Part shown: positions 23,979-33,549 of the stretch, piece after piece
Numbering within the stretch: the first letter of the stretch is position 1
Layout of the letters: each line of letters starts with the position of its first letter
Assembly (NCBI RefSeq): GCF_004959765.1
Contig: NZ_SJZD01000001.1
Coordinates: forward strand, 248,001 to 312,000
Source of the DNA: Flavobacterium sp. H122
Lineage (GTDB): Bacteria > Bacteroidota > Bacteroidia > Flavobacteriales > Flavobacteriaceae
Reading direction: 5' to 3'
Length of the DNA: 64,000 bases
Translations under genes and position numbers: made by a program
Notes under the pieces: model-generated
Database searches by the model: none
What the model was told of the DNA's origin: nothing
What the model saw: the letters and a program-made list of their open reading frames with translations, nothing else

Positions 23979-25880
23979 TTATTTTCTAGGTTTATCCTTA
24001 TTGGTATCCATTATTTCCATCAATTTCATACCTAATAATCCGCTAATTCCTCCATCTGCACCATTCGCACCAGAAATCAACACCTCAGGAATAACTTTAA
24101 TATTACCTTTACCTATTTCCTCGGTAATTTTATAACGAGTAAAGTTGTCACCTCCCATTGCAGAAACTTGTAATTGATACGATTCTGCAGTAGATTTACC
24201 TATCGCCATAATTTTCTCAGCTTCTGCTAAACCAGTTTTAGATATTTTCTCAGCTTCAGCACTTGCGTTTAATTTAGTCGCTTCTGCTTGAGCAGCAGCT
24301 TTTGCTTTAGTTGCTTCTGCTTCAGCAATTGCTCTCATTTTTGTAGCTTCTGCTTCGGCATTTACGTTTAATTTTAAACTTGCAGCATCACCCTCTGCTT
24401 TCTTAACTGTTGCATCAGCCGTTCTTTGGGCAATTTCAACACTTTGTGATGCACGAACAATCTCTTTTTGCATATCCGCAATAGCGGTCTCTTTTTCAAC
24501 CCCTTGACGTTGTTCTTGAGCCATTTTTTGAGTTTGATAGGTTTTTTGCTCTTCTTCAGCAATTTTTCTATCTGTTAATGTTTTCATCAATGAATCTGGA
24601 GGCACAATATCACCAATTAATGTGTCCACAGCATTTACGTTGTACTCATCTAAAACTGTTTTGATGTGATTTTTAGCTGATTCCTGACGCTCTTTACGAG
24701 TGCTCAAAAACGAAATTACATCACTATCTTGAGCCGAGTTCCTAAAATAGTTGCCAATTGTTGGTTCTAATACTTGAGAAACCAAGTTGGTCATACTACC
24801 AAATCTCGCTATCACTTTAGGAGCTTCATTAGCAGGCACGTGAATGATTTGTGCCACATCTAAATTAAATGGGAAACCATCTTTTGAACGTACTGTAATA
24901 GTAGATAAATTTTTATCTAAATCGTGTGATTCACTGCGTGCATTAGCCCAATTTAATACTAAGTTAGTTGTGGGTACAGGTTCTAATTTAGTCGTGTACT
25001 TATTTAAAGCATATTTACCAGGCCCAAGTGGTTCCATCCAAACACCACGTTGTCCTTTAGAAACAATATTTCCATGTTTGAAGGTGTCTCCAGTTACATC
25101 TTGGCCATCTTCTCCTATATAGGAAATCACAACACCTACATAACCAATAGGTACATCTGTCATAGGATTTTGCTCAATTTGAACCGCCCACGTATTTATG
25201 TAATATGAACCAGCTAACATTACTTGTGGCTGAAGACCTCTATTTCCTCCTTCTTCTAAGAATTTATCAAAGTTTTGAAAGTTATTATGACCATCAACAT
25301 ATTTACCTGCAATTTGGCCTTGAGGAATTGGCTCACCATCTAATGCGGTAACAATACCCACCATATTTTCAAAGATTTTAACCTGATCAGTTACTACTAC
25401 TTCGAACAAATAAGTATTAATACGATAGGAACCGCTGGTTATAAAAGCTGTTTGACGCCCTTTTTGCCCGCCATTATTCAAGAAAGCAGTTGCATCCTGA
25501 AAATTATCGCTTTCTACTTTACGGGCTAAAATACGACCAGTAGGTATTTCTTTACCATCTTTACTTAAGACCAATCCTATTTTTCCTTCAGGAATAATGG
25601 TAAAAGGAGTCATATCTACTGAATATTGCCAAATCCACATTCCCCAATATAGACCAGGCGCTAAAGTTTGCGCTTGAAAACCTGCTTCCCCTTTAGTAGC
25701 AATGATACGCCCGTCTGGTAGTGATTTATCAGCTCCAAAAAGCACGAATTTTTTGGTTACCAGACCAATTTTGTCTTCAGGAACTATCACCATTCCAAAG
25801 AAAACTCGTAAAACAAATTTGTAAAACACGATAGCAAATACAATAAGTATGAGCCACCAAAATGATAAAATTGATGTCAT
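23979..25880 (-). CDS. Flotillin-like SPFH protein with N-terminal beta repeats
   Basis: 633 residues. One N-terminal membrane helix (about 7-32) is followed by four related repeats of about 70 residues (about 33-300). Each has the pattern VP-x5-GLV, GxxIPxGRIxAxK and a xxxGxYxxNxW-like end. An SPFH/band-7 domain follows (about 300-440, LTDRKIAEEEQKTYQ at its end). Next is a long Ala/Glu coiled coil (about 440-585, repeated AEAEATK) and a glycine-rich tail. SPFH proteins organise membrane microdomains or cages. Repeats, then a shoulder-like SPFH domain, then a helix recall major vault protein; that comparison is a guess. Confidence 0.85.
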   Translation of the reverse strand: MTSILSFWWLILIVFAIVFYKFVLRVFFGMVIVPEDKIGLVTKKFVLFGADKSLPDGRIIATKGEAGFQAQTLAPGLYWGMWIWQYSVDMTPFTIIPEGKIGLVLSKDGKEIPTGRILARKVESDNFQDATAFLNNGGQKGRQTAFITSGSYRINTYLFEVVVTDQVKIFENMVGIVTALDGEPIPQGQIAGKYVDGHNNFQNFDKFLEEGGNRGLQPQVMLAGSYYINTWAVQIEQNPMTDVPIGYVGVVISYIGEDGQDVTGDTFKHGNIVSKGQRGVWMEPLGPGKYALNKYTTKLEPVPTTNLVLNWANARSESHDLDKNLSTITVRSKDGFPFNLDVAQIIHVPANEAPKVIARFGSMTNLVSQVLEPTIGNYFRNSAQDSDVISFLSTRKERQESAKNHIKTVLDEYNVNAVDTLIGDIVPPDSLMKTLTDRKIAEEEQKTYQTQKMAQEQRQGVEKETAIADMQKEIVRASQSVEIAQRTADATVKKAEGDAASLKLNVNAEAEATKMRAIAEAEATKAKAAAQAEATKLNASAEAEKISKTGLAEAEKIMAIGKSTAESYQLQVSAMGGDNFTRYKITEEIGKGNIKVIPEVLISGANGADGGISGLLGMKLMEIMDTNKDKPRK

Positions 25881-26185
25881 TTTAAAATGAATTAAGTTAA
25901 AAATCTAGTTGATTTAAAATATCAATACTAAATGCATTTGAGTTTACATCATCTCGAATCTTACTGCAGTTAATTTGGAATCGAGATAGGTTTAGTTTTA
26001 ACACCTTAGTGCCATTTTGTCTATTGATTAAGTTTAAAATCTATTATTATACGTAAGTCAAAATGAATTGTTACAAAAAAAAATAAAATTATTTTAAGCA
26101 CGAATACAATATGCTGATTTTAAAATAATTAAAAAACCGCTCATTTATAAAAATAAAGCGGTTCACAGTTAAAATAATTCAACAC
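25881..26185. other. Intergenic stretch without a gene
   Basis: 305 bases of AT-rich DNA with no supported gene. It holds a 7-bp inverted repeat, ATCTCGA (25951-25957) and TCGAGAT (25981-25987), in the leader region of the SPFH gene. The terminator of the next gene lies near its right end. No promoter box could be assigned. Confidence 0.6.
26135..26163 (-). terminator. Terminator after the NTF2-like lipoprotein gene
   Basis: AACCGCT (26135-26141) pairs with AGCGGTT (26157-26163), helped by A/T pairs in between. A T tract follows on the minus strand. Confidence 0.75.
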
Positions 26186-26656
26186 TCATTTCATCATAGG
26201 CATATCCGAATTAAAACAGTCACGATGTAATTTCCATACCCCATCTTCTTTTTTATAAACTTCAACAGCTTTTCCTTGATCTAAGATTTTACCATCTTTG
26301 TCTTTAAATGTCCAAATTTCTTCAGCTGTTAATGCATTATCGTCACCCCAAACTTCAACTGTTTCGATTGAAAGATGTGGCATACCTGTCTTCATCCACC
26401 CTCCCATCATTTTTTGGATTGCAGCTCTTCCTTCTGCCGATTTTTCATTAGGTGCCATCAATTTAGCATCTACTGTATAACAATGGGACAATCCTACCGA
26501 GTCTTTTTTATTTACAGCATCAACATAAATATTACTTCTTTCTTGAATTGCTTTTTTTGCAGTAACCAAATCAAATTCTTTTTTTTCGTTTCGACATCCT
26601 AACATCAGGAATGAACCAACCATAATTACATTTAGCATTAAAATTAATTTCTTCAT
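26186..26656 (-). CDS. NTF2-like (SnoaL/DUF4440-type) lipoprotein
   Basis: 156 residues. A lipoprotein signal (SFLMLGC, Cys 21) is followed by an NTF2-like fold: RSNIYVDAVNKKDSVGLSH, YTVDAKLMAPN, and an ending VWKLHRDCFNSD. Members are small ligand-binding or catalytic pockets; the ligand here is unknown. The gene stands alone with its own terminator. Confidence 0.82.
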   Translation of the reverse strand: MKKLILMLNVIMVGSFLMLGCRNEKKEFDLVTAKKAIQERSNIYVDAVNKKDSVGLSHCYTVDAKLMAPNEKSAEGRAAIQKMMGGWMKTGMPHLSIETVEVWGDDNALTAEEIWTFKDKDGKILDQGKAVEVYKKEDGVWKLHRDCFNSDMPMMK

Positions 26657-26750
26657 ATTTTTCCCTTTTTTATGTTATAAATTAATATTCAACACATTAA
26701 AGTTAAGCATAAAACAAAAACTAACCTCTTAAAAATCGATTTAATAAAAA

Positions 26751-26773
26751 AAGCCACTCATCAAGAGTGGCTT
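26751..26773 (-). terminator. Terminator after lpdA
   Basis: AAGCCACTC and GAGTGGCTT form a 9-bp stem with a 5-base loop, followed by a T tract on the minus strand, 21 bases past the lpdA stop. Confidence 0.9.
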
Positions 26774-26793
26774 AAAATATTTAAAATAATTTA

Positions 26794-28182
26794 TTATAAA
26801 TGAATCACTTCACCATAAGCATCAGCAACAGCTTCCATTACTGCTTCACTCATTGTAGGGTGCGGGTGAACCGCCTTTAAGATTTCATGACCTGTAGTTT
26901 CCAGTTTACGGGCTACAACTGCTTCAGCAATCATGTCAGTAACGCCAGCACCAATCATGTGGCAACCTAACCATTCTCCGTATTTCGCATCAAAAATAAC
27001 TTTTACGAAACCATCCGGAGTTCCGGCAGCTTTTGCTTTACCAGAAGCTGAGAACGGGAATTTACCAATTTTCAATTCGTATCCTTTTTCTTTAGCCGCT
27101 TTTTCAGTTAAACCTACAGAAGCTATTTCAGGAGTAGCATACGTACAACCTGGAATGTTTCCATAATCTAATGGTTCAACATGCAAACCAGCAATTTTCT
27201 CCACACATAAAATTCCTTCAGCAGAAGCAACGTGTGCTAAGGCCTGTCCCGGAGTAACGTCACCAATAGCGTAGTAACCCGGAACGTTAGTTTGGTAATA
27301 TGCGTTTACAAGGATTTTATCTCTGTCTGTTGCAATACCTGTTTCTTCTAAACCAATATTTTCAATATTTGTTTTAATACCAACTGCAGAAAGTACAATA
27401 TCAGCCTCAAGGATTTCTTCTCCTTTAGCCGTTTTAACAGTAGCCTTCACTCCTGCTCCGCTTGTATCCACTTTTTCAACAGATGCGTTAGTCATCACAT
27501 TGATACCTGCTTTCTTTAAAGAACGCTCAAATTGTTTGGAAATATCTTCATCTTCAACCGGTACTACATTTGGCATAAACTCAACTATAGTAACTTCTGT
27601 ACCCATTGAATTATAAAAATGTGCAAATTCAACACCGATAGCACCAGAACCAACTACAATCATTTTCTTAGGTTGTTCAGGTAATACCATAGCCTGACGG
27701 TAACCAATTACCTTTTTACCATCCTGCGGTAAATTAGGTAATTCTCTTGAACGTGCTCCCGTTGCAATGATAATATGATCAGCCGAATATTCAGTTACTT
27801 TACCATCAGTGGCAGTAACATCTACTTTTTTACCCGGTTTTACTTTTCCGAAACCGTCAATAACATCAATTTTATTCTTTTTCATTAAGAACTGAACTCC
27901 TTTGCTCATTCCTTCAGCAACACCTCTTGAACGTGCAATTACAGCTCCAAAATCCTTATCAACATTATCCACTTTCAAACCATAATCTGAAGCGTGTTTT
28001 AGGTAATCAAAAACCTGAGCTGATTTCAGTAAAGCTTTCGTAGGAATACAACCCCAGTTCAAGCAAATACCACCCAAATTTTCTTTTTCAATAACGGCTA
28101 CTTTAAAGCCTAACTGTGATGCTCTGATTGCAGTTACATAACCACCAGGCCCACTTCCTAAAACAATAATATCGTATTTCAT
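26794..28182 (-). CDS. lpdA: Dihydrolipoyl dehydrogenase
   Basis: 462 residues: FAD-binding GSGPGGY, redox-active GGICLNWGCIP (Cys pair), NAD-binding VGSGAIGVEF, and the C-terminal HPHPTMSE with the catalytic His-Glu. It is the E3 subunit of the 2-oxoacid dehydrogenase complexes and acts in the cytoplasm. MKYDIIVLG at 28182 is the family start; the open frame extends 30 codons further upstream, but that part is not protein-like and runs into the promoter region. Confidence 0.96.
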   Translation of the reverse strand: MKYDIIVLGSGPGGYVTAIRASQLGFKVAVIEKENLGGICLNWGCIPTKALLKSAQVFDYLKHASDYGLKVDNVDKDFGAVIARSRGVAEGMSKGVQFLMKKNKIDVIDGFGKVKPGKKVDVTATDGKVTEYSADHIIIATGARSRELPNLPQDGKKVIGYRQAMVLPEQPKKMIVVGSGAIGVEFAHFYNSMGTEVTIVEFMPNVVPVEDEDISKQFERSLKKAGINVMTNASVEKVDTSGAGVKATVKTAKGEEILEADIVLSAVGIKTNIENIGLEETGIATDRDKILVNAYYQTNVPGYYAIGDVTPGQALAHVASAEGILCVEKIAGLHVEPLDYGNIPGCTYATPEIASVGLTEKAAKEKGYELKIGKFPFSASGKAKAAGTPDGFVKVIFDAKYGEWLGCHMIGAGVTDMIAEAVVARKLETTGHEILKAVHPHPTMSEAVMEAVADAYGEVIHL

Positions 28183-28367
28183 AACGTAAAATTTTCTAAA
28201 TTTCAGAGCACGAAAATACATAATAAATATAGAGTACTCAAATATTCTGATAATTATTTGGACGTTACCCATCAGGTAAAGCGTATAAACTGCATCCTAC
28301 TTTAATTCATTTTTAAGTGCAAATACTATCTTACTAATTCTATTTCTAGTCATAATCCAAAAAACTT

Positions 28368-28394
28368 TTAACTTCTAACTCTTAACTTCTAACT
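28368..28394. repeat. Short tandem direct repeat before the RsmB-type gene
   Basis: TTAACTTCTAACT occurs twice with a 14-base period. It overlaps the region where a -33 box would lie for the promoter box at 28401-28408. It may be a chance repeat or a regulator site. Confidence 0.6.
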
Positions 28395-28400
28395 TTATAT

Positions 28401-28408
28401 TATCTTTG
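28401..28408 (+). promoter_or_regulatory. Putative -7 promoter box for the RsmB-type gene
   Basis: TATCTTTG matches TAnnTTTG and is followed by GCACGC; the start codon is 20 bases further on. Confidence 0.5.
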
Positions 28409-28428
28409 CACGCTCAAAAATAACAATC

Positions 28429-29643
28429 ATGCGATTACATAGAAATTTGGTTTACACTACAATAGATTCTTTAAATGCAATTTTTAACGAAGGAGAATAT
28501 GCTGATAAAGTAGTAGCACGTGCCTTGAAAAAAGACAAACGTTGGGGAAGTGCCGATAGAAAATTTGTTGCTGAAACCATCTATGAGATTGTACGCTGGA
28601 AACGATTGTACGCAGAAATTGCAGAAGTTAAAGAGCCTTTTAACCGTGATAACCTATGGAGAATGTTTGCTGTATGGGCTGTTTTAAGAGGATATCCTAT
28701 TCCGGATTGGACACAATTACAGGGAACACCCGAACGAAAAATCAAGGGTCGTTTTGATGAGTTGTCAAAAAACAGATCCATCAAAGAATCTATTCCTGAC
28801 TGGATGGATGCTTTAGGCGTAAAAGAATTAGGTGAAAAAGTTTGGAATAAAGAAATAAAAGCGCAAAACGAGCAGGCAAAAGTTATTTTGCGTGTTAATA
28901 CTTTAAAAATTTCTCCCGATAAATTACGCGCCCGTTTAATGGACGCCAATATCGAAACTGAATATATCAAAAACCAACCACAGGCATTAGTATTGAAAGA
29001 ACGTGCCAATGTATTTCTTACCCAGGAATTCAAAGATGGTTTATTTGAAGTACAGGATGCTTCATCACAGTTGGTTGCTCCATTATTGGATGTTAAACCC
29101 GGAATGCGTGTAGTAGATACCTGCGCAGGTGCCGGAGGAAAAACATTGCATTTGGCTTCTATCATGGAAAATAAAGGTCAATTAATCGCTTTGGATTTAT
29201 ATGAAAGCAAACTAAACCAATTAAAACTCCGTGCTCGCCGTAATGGGGTACATAATATTGAAACCCGTGTGATTGAAGGATCAAAAACGATAAAGAAACT
29301 TCATGAAAAAGCAGACAGAGTTTTAATTGATGCTCCATGCAGCGGTTTAGGTGTTTTAAAACGTAATCCGGACAGCAAGTGGAAACTGCAGCCTGAATTC
29401 ATTGAGAACATCAAAAAAATTCAGGCAGAAGTTCTGGAAAATTATTCAAAAATTGTAAAACCGGGAGGTAAACTAGTATACGCCACATGCTCGGTCTTAC
29501 CTTCTGAAAATCAGGAACAAATACAACGTTTTTTAACTACAGAAAACGGAAAAAACTTTACCTTTGTAGAAGACCACAAAATCCTAGCTCACGAATCAGG
29601 ATTTGACGGATTTTACATGGCTTTGTTAGAAAGAAAGTCTTGA
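28429..29643 (+). CDS. RsmB/NOP-type RNA m5C methyltransferase
   Basis: 404 residues. An N-terminal NusB-like/RNA-binding part is followed by a SAM methyltransferase domain: DTCAGAGGKTLHLAS (motif I), DAPCSGLGVLKRNPDSKWK (motif IV with a catalytic-loop Cys) and YATCSVLPSENQEQ (motif VI Cys). Enzymes of this family methylate C5 of cytosine in rRNA or tRNA. It is divergent from lpdA and 21 bases before the first endonuclease gene. The exact RNA target cannot be told from the sequence. Confidence 0.93.
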   Translation: MRLHRNLVYTTIDSLNAIFNEGEYADKVVARALKKDKRWGSADRKFVAETIYEIVRWKRLYAEIAEVKEPFNRDNLWRMFAVWAVLRGYPIPDWTQLQGTPERKIKGRFDELSKNRSIKESIPDWMDALGVKELGEKVWNKEIKAQNEQAKVILRVNTLKISPDKLRARLMDANIETEYIKNQPQALVLKERANVFLTQEFKDGLFEVQDASSQLVAPLLDVKPGMRVVDTCAGAGGKTLHLASIMENKGQLIALDLYESKLNQLKLRARRNGVHNIETRVIEGSKTIKKLHEKADRVLIDAPCSGLGVLKRNPDSKWKLQPEFIENIKKIQAEVLENYSKIVKPGGKLVYATCSVLPSENQEQIQRFLTTENGKNFTFVEDHKILAHESGFDGFYMALLERKS

Positions 29644-29664
29644 TAACCTTAATCTCCCTTATCT

Positions 29665-30783
29665 ATGAAAAAAATTTACTTGTCACTTATTTTAACCTCT
29701 TCCTTTTTAGGATTAGCTCAAAATGGTTCTCCAGCAACTCCATATTATGATGGTTTTGATTGGAATTTAAGAGGAATGAATTTGAAAAATGAACTAGCTA
29801 ATAAAATTACTAGCACACATACTAAAATCCTAACTTATGCACAAGCTGAAAATGCTATTAAAATAGTTGATTTAGATCCAAATGATGCGACAAATACAAA
29901 TGTATTATTAGTTTATGGATTTAATAATACTGATGTATGTGTATATATAAGCGAATCTAATTTTGGGACTTCGACTACCTATAAAGATCATAGAAGAAGA
30001 CATAAAGAAGCTGATGTTTCTTCAGGTCCTCAATGTGCTTGGAATAGAGAACATGTTTATGCACAAAGTCTTGGCGACCCGGATTTAGGACAAGTTGGTG
30101 CAGGAGCCGACGTTCACCACCTTAGAGCATCTGATGTAGATAGAAACGCAGACAGAGGAAGTGAAAAATTTATAGATGGAACCGGAAACTCGACAAGTAT
30201 TGTAAATAACGTATCTTGGTATCCCGGAGATGAGTGGAAAGGAGATGTTGCAAGAATGATGATGTACTTATATTTGAGATACCCAACACAATGCAAACCT
30301 ATAAATGTTGGTTTTGGCAATTCAATTACAATTGATCCTGATATGATTGATCTTTTTTTAAAATGGAATGCTGAAGATCCTGTTTCACAATATGAGGATA
30401 ACAGAAATACATATTTAGGGAATAGTTCCAATGCTTATGGACAAGGAAACAGAAATCCGTTCATAGACAACCCATACCTAGCAACTCTTATTTGGGGAGG
30501 TACTACTGCTCAAAATAGATGGTCTTTCTTATCGAATGAAGATTTCGAATTAGAAGCAAACAGTACAATATCACCCAACCCATCTAATGGGAACTTTAAT
30601 ATCGACTTCAAAGAATTTGGTAATTATAAAGTTGAAATTTTCTCAACATTAGGGCAAAAAGTTTATTCAGCACAGGAAAATAGTAAAAAACATATAAAAA
30701 TAAACAATATCCAAAAAGGAATTTACCTTTTAAAGATTTCGAAGGATTCGCAATCAATTGTTGAAAAAATTGTTATTAATTAA
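29665..30783 (+). CDS. Secreted endonuclease I-like nuclease with T9SS sorting tail
   Basis: 372 residues: a signal peptide (LILTSSFLGLAQ), an endonuclease I domain with CAWNREHVYAQSL and GADVHHLRASD as likely catalytic His motifs, and a T9SS type A C-terminal domain (about 297-372). That domain has SPNPSNGNFNIDF, the STLGQKVY strand and KGIYLLKI. It should cross the outer membrane through type IX secretion and digest extracellular DNA or RNA. It is the shortest and most divergent of three consecutive paralogues. Confidence 0.9.
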   Translation: MKKIYLSLILTSSFLGLAQNGSPATPYYDGFDWNLRGMNLKNELANKITSTHTKILTYAQAENAIKIVDLDPNDATNTNVLLVYGFNNTDVCVYISESNFGTSTTYKDHRRRHKEADVSSGPQCAWNREHVYAQSLGDPDLGQVGAGADVHHLRASDVDRNADRGSEKFIDGTGNSTSIVNNVSWYPGDEWKGDVARMMMYLYLRYPTQCKPINVGFGNSITIDPDMIDLFLKWNAEDPVSQYEDNRNTYLGNSSNAYGQGNRNPFIDNPYLATLIWGGTTAQNRWSFLSNEDFELEANSTISPNPSNGNFNIDFKEFGNYKVEIFSTLGQKVYSAQENSKKHIKINNIQKGIYLLKISKDSQSIVEKIVIN

Positions 30784-30786
30784 ATC

Positions 30787-30813
30787 AAAAGTGGCTTTTC
30801 GGCCACTTTTTTT
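30787..30813 (+). terminator. Terminator after the first endonuclease gene
   Basis: AAAAGTGGC and GCCACTTTT form a 9-bp stem with a 6-base loop, followed by a T run. Confidence 0.9.
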
Positions 30814-30922
30814 ATTATTATTTAGCAGCATCATTTTATTTAACAATTTGATAATATTACAAATTAAAATCAGAAAACAGCTAGCAATACATTTGCTAAA
30901 CAAAAAACAAAAATCCCAACCA

Positions 30923-33466
30923 ATGAAAACAAAATTTACTCTTTTTGCACTTTTATGTGCATTAACAGGGCTTGCACAGGCTCCTGCAGGGTATTACAGC
31001 ACTGCAACCGGCACTGGTTATACCCTAAAAACACAATTATATAATATCATAAAAGGACATACTGACAGAGGGTACTCCGGTTTATGGACTACCTACTCTA
31101 CTTCAGACCGTGACAATCAATATGAAAATGATAATTCGATTATTGACGTTTACTCTGAAAACCCAACAGGAACTGACCCTTACAAATTCACATACAGCAC
31201 CAGTCAATGCGGCACATATTCAGTTGAAGGTGATTGCTACAACAGAGAACACATGATTCCACAATCTGTGTTTAATTCGGTTGCACCAATGGTTTCTGAC
31301 GCTCATTTTATTCCTCCTACTGACGGAAAAGTAAACGGTATGCGTAGTAATTATCCACACGGTAATGTAGCCACTGCATCCTGGACTTCAAAAAACGGCG
31401 GTAAACTGGGAAGCAGTGCAGTTTCGGGATATTCGGGAACAGTTTTTGAGCCAATCAATGAGTTTAAAGGTGATATCGCCCGTATGTATTTTTATTTTGC
31501 AACACGATATGAAAATACAGTAGCCGGATATCCATACGATATGTTCAATGGCACAAGCAATCAGGTTTTCACAACAGCTTTCAGAGATATGCTATTAGCC
31601 TGGCATGCTGCTGACCCGGTAAGTGCACGTGAAGTTGCCCGCAACAATGCTATTTATGCACGTCAGGGAAACAGAAATCCGTTTATTGACAATCCCAGCT
31701 ATGTAAATATGATTTGGGGTGGCGGTACAGCAGATACAACTGCACCAACAGTTCCTGCAAATTTAGCCTCTGCAAACATCACATCAACAAGTTTTACATT
31801 ATCTTGGTCAGCTGCCACTGACAATGTAGGTGTTACAGGATATGATGTATATCAAGGTGGTGTTTTAAAAACATCTGTAACGGCAACTTCTGCATCTATA
31901 ACAGGTTTAACTGCTTCAACAGCTTATTCATTTACAGTGAAAGCAAAAGATGCAGCCGGAAATACTTCTGCATCAAGTACAGCTTTAAACGTAACTACAA
32001 GTGCAGCAACAGCGACTTATTGTGCTTCAAAAGGCGGCAGTGTAGCTGACGAATATATTGGAAGAGTTCAATTGGGAACCATTAACAATTCTTCAACCGG
32101 AAACAACGGTTATACTGATTTCACCGGTATTTCAACCAATCTAACCAAAGGTGGATCTTCAACAATAACTATCACACCAACTTGGACTGGCTCTGCTTAT
32201 CCTGAAGGTATTGCAGTTTGGATTGACTATAATAATGATAAAGATTTTGACGACTCCGGTGAATTGATTTACAGCAGAGTGGCTTCAACGGCAACACCGG
32301 CAAGCGGAAACTTTACAGTTCCAACAACAGCAATTAGCGGAAGTACAAGAATGAGAGTTTCAATGAAATACAATGGTGTTCCAACTACCTGTGAATCGTT
32401 CCAGTATGGTGAAGTGGAAGATTATACTGTAAACCTAACCACAACAACTGCCGACACTACTGCTCCAACAGTTCCAACAGGCTTAACAGCTTCAAATGTA
32501 ACTTCAACCGGTGTAACAGTTTCATGGACAGCTTCTACAGATAATATAGGGATTGCCGGCTATGATGTATACCAGAATGGTGTTTTAAAAACATCTGTTA
32601 CAGGCACGTCTGCTTCAATTATTGGATTAACAGCTTCAACTGCTTATTCATTTACTGTAAAAGCTAAAGATGCTGCTGGAAATATTTCTGCATCAAGTAC
32701 TGCTTTAAATGTTACTACTTCAGCTTCTGCATCAACAATCACTGAATTGTATTTTTCAGAATATTTGGAAGGATCTTCAAACAATAAAGCATTAGAGATA
32801 ACAAATAGCACTGGTGCTTCAATTAATTTATCTGCTTACACTATAAAAAAACAGACTAATGGTGCCGGTTCATGGAGTACAGGCTTAACTTTATCAGGAA
32901 CTCTTGCCAATAATGGAAAATTTGTACTGGTGAACAGCTCAATTTCATCAGCCTGTTATTCAACAGCTACAGCTAATCTTTCAACTGCAGCTACTGAGTT
33001 AGCTTTTAATGGGAATGATGCTGTTGGTTTATTCAAAAACGGCACTTTAATTGATCTTATAGGAACATTTAATGGCGGTACTGCTGACTTTGCTATCGAT
33101 CAGACTTTACGCAGAAAAACAACAGTAACAGTTCCCAGAACATCTTTCAACAAAACTACCGACTGGGATATATATACTACTGATACTTGCTCAGGTTTAG
33201 GAAACCGAATAGCTTCTTCAAACACTGCTTTAGCTGCAAACATCAGGATGTACCCTAATCCATCTAACGGAAACTTTGAAATTTCTTTTGAAGATTTAAC
33301 TCAAAAATATTCCGTAGAAGTATATTCAATTTTAGGACAAAAAGTATATGAAATCAAAAACATAATTTCCGGTTCTGTTTCTGTAAACAACTTAAATAAA
33401 GGTATTTATTTAGTAAAAGTAAATCAAAACGACAACAGCATGGTAAAACAGGTTATTGTAGAATAA
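30923..33466 (+). CDS. Large secreted endonuclease I with FN3, GEVED, LTD and T9SS domains
   Basis: 847 residues from the ATG at 30923 (MKTKFTLFALLCALTGLAQ); the frame is open further upstream, but that stretch crosses a terminator. Order: signal peptide, endonuclease I (NREHMIPQSVF, HFIPPTDGKVNGMRSNYPHG), FN3 repeat 1, a GEVED-type domain (WIDYNNDKDFDDSGE ... GEVEDYTV), FN3 repeat 2, a lamin-tail domain (LYFSEYLEGSSNNKALEI) and a T9SS type A tail (YPNPSNGNFEISF, GIYLVKV). It is a cell-surface or released nuclease. Its nuclease part is much closer to the third paralogue than to the first. Confidence 0.92.
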   Translation: MKTKFTLFALLCALTGLAQAPAGYYSTATGTGYTLKTQLYNIIKGHTDRGYSGLWTTYSTSDRDNQYENDNSIIDVYSENPTGTDPYKFTYSTSQCGTYSVEGDCYNREHMIPQSVFNSVAPMVSDAHFIPPTDGKVNGMRSNYPHGNVATASWTSKNGGKLGSSAVSGYSGTVFEPINEFKGDIARMYFYFATRYENTVAGYPYDMFNGTSNQVFTTAFRDMLLAWHAADPVSAREVARNNAIYARQGNRNPFIDNPSYVNMIWGGGTADTTAPTVPANLASANITSTSFTLSWSAATDNVGVTGYDVYQGGVLKTSVTATSASITGLTASTAYSFTVKAKDAAGNTSASSTALNVTTSAATATYCASKGGSVADEYIGRVQLGTINNSSTGNNGYTDFTGISTNLTKGGSSTITITPTWTGSAYPEGIAVWIDYNNDKDFDDSGELIYSRVASTATPASGNFTVPTTAISGSTRMRVSMKYNGVPTTCESFQYGEVEDYTVNLTTTTADTTAPTVPTGLTASNVTSTGVTVSWTASTDNIGIAGYDVYQNGVLKTSVTGTSASIIGLTASTAYSFTVKAKDAAGNISASSTALNVTTSASASTITELYFSEYLEGSSNNKALEITNSTGASINLSAYTIKKQTNGAGSWSTGLTLSGTLANNGKFVLVNSSISSACYSTATANLSTAATELAFNGNDAVGLFKNGTLIDLIGTFNGGTADFAIDQTLRRKTTVTVPRTSFNKTTDWDIYTTDTCSGLGNRIASSNTALAANIRMYPNPSNGNFEISFEDLTQKYSVEVYSILGQKVYEIKNIISGSVSVNNLNKGIYLVKVNQNDNSMVKQVIVE
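31730..32725 (+). repeat. Two near-identical FN3 repeats within the nuclease gene
   Basis: About 31730-32006 and 32450-32725 encode FN3 domains that start ADTTAPTVP and both contain YDVYQ and AYSFTVKAKDAAGN. By eye about three quarters or more of the residues agree, so the duplication is recent or kept alike by gene conversion. A GEVED-type domain separates them. Confidence 0.85.
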
Positions 33467-33492
33467 TTTACCGTAAATCATAAAAATCATTG

Positions 33493-33518
33493 AAGCAGTC
33501 CAAAAATGGACTGCTTTT
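33493..33518 (+). terminator. Terminator after the large nuclease gene
   Basis: AAGCAGTCC and GGACTGCTT form a 9-bp stem with a 6-base loop, followed by a T run. Confidence 0.9.
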
Positions 33519-33549
33519 TGTTTAAATTTAGATTATCTAATCAGACTAA

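Noticed and set aside
24240..24460. Repetitive DNA in the SPFH gene, first seen as a possible tandem repeat
   Set aside because: It encodes the AEAEATK coiled coil of the SPFH protein and needs no other explanation.
28183..28272. Longer N terminus for lipoamide dehydrogenase
   Set aside because: The family starts at MKYDIIVLG; the extra 30 residues look like translated spacer.
30758..30922. Longer N terminus for the large nuclease
   Set aside because: This stretch crosses a strong terminator and the signal peptide begins at 30923.
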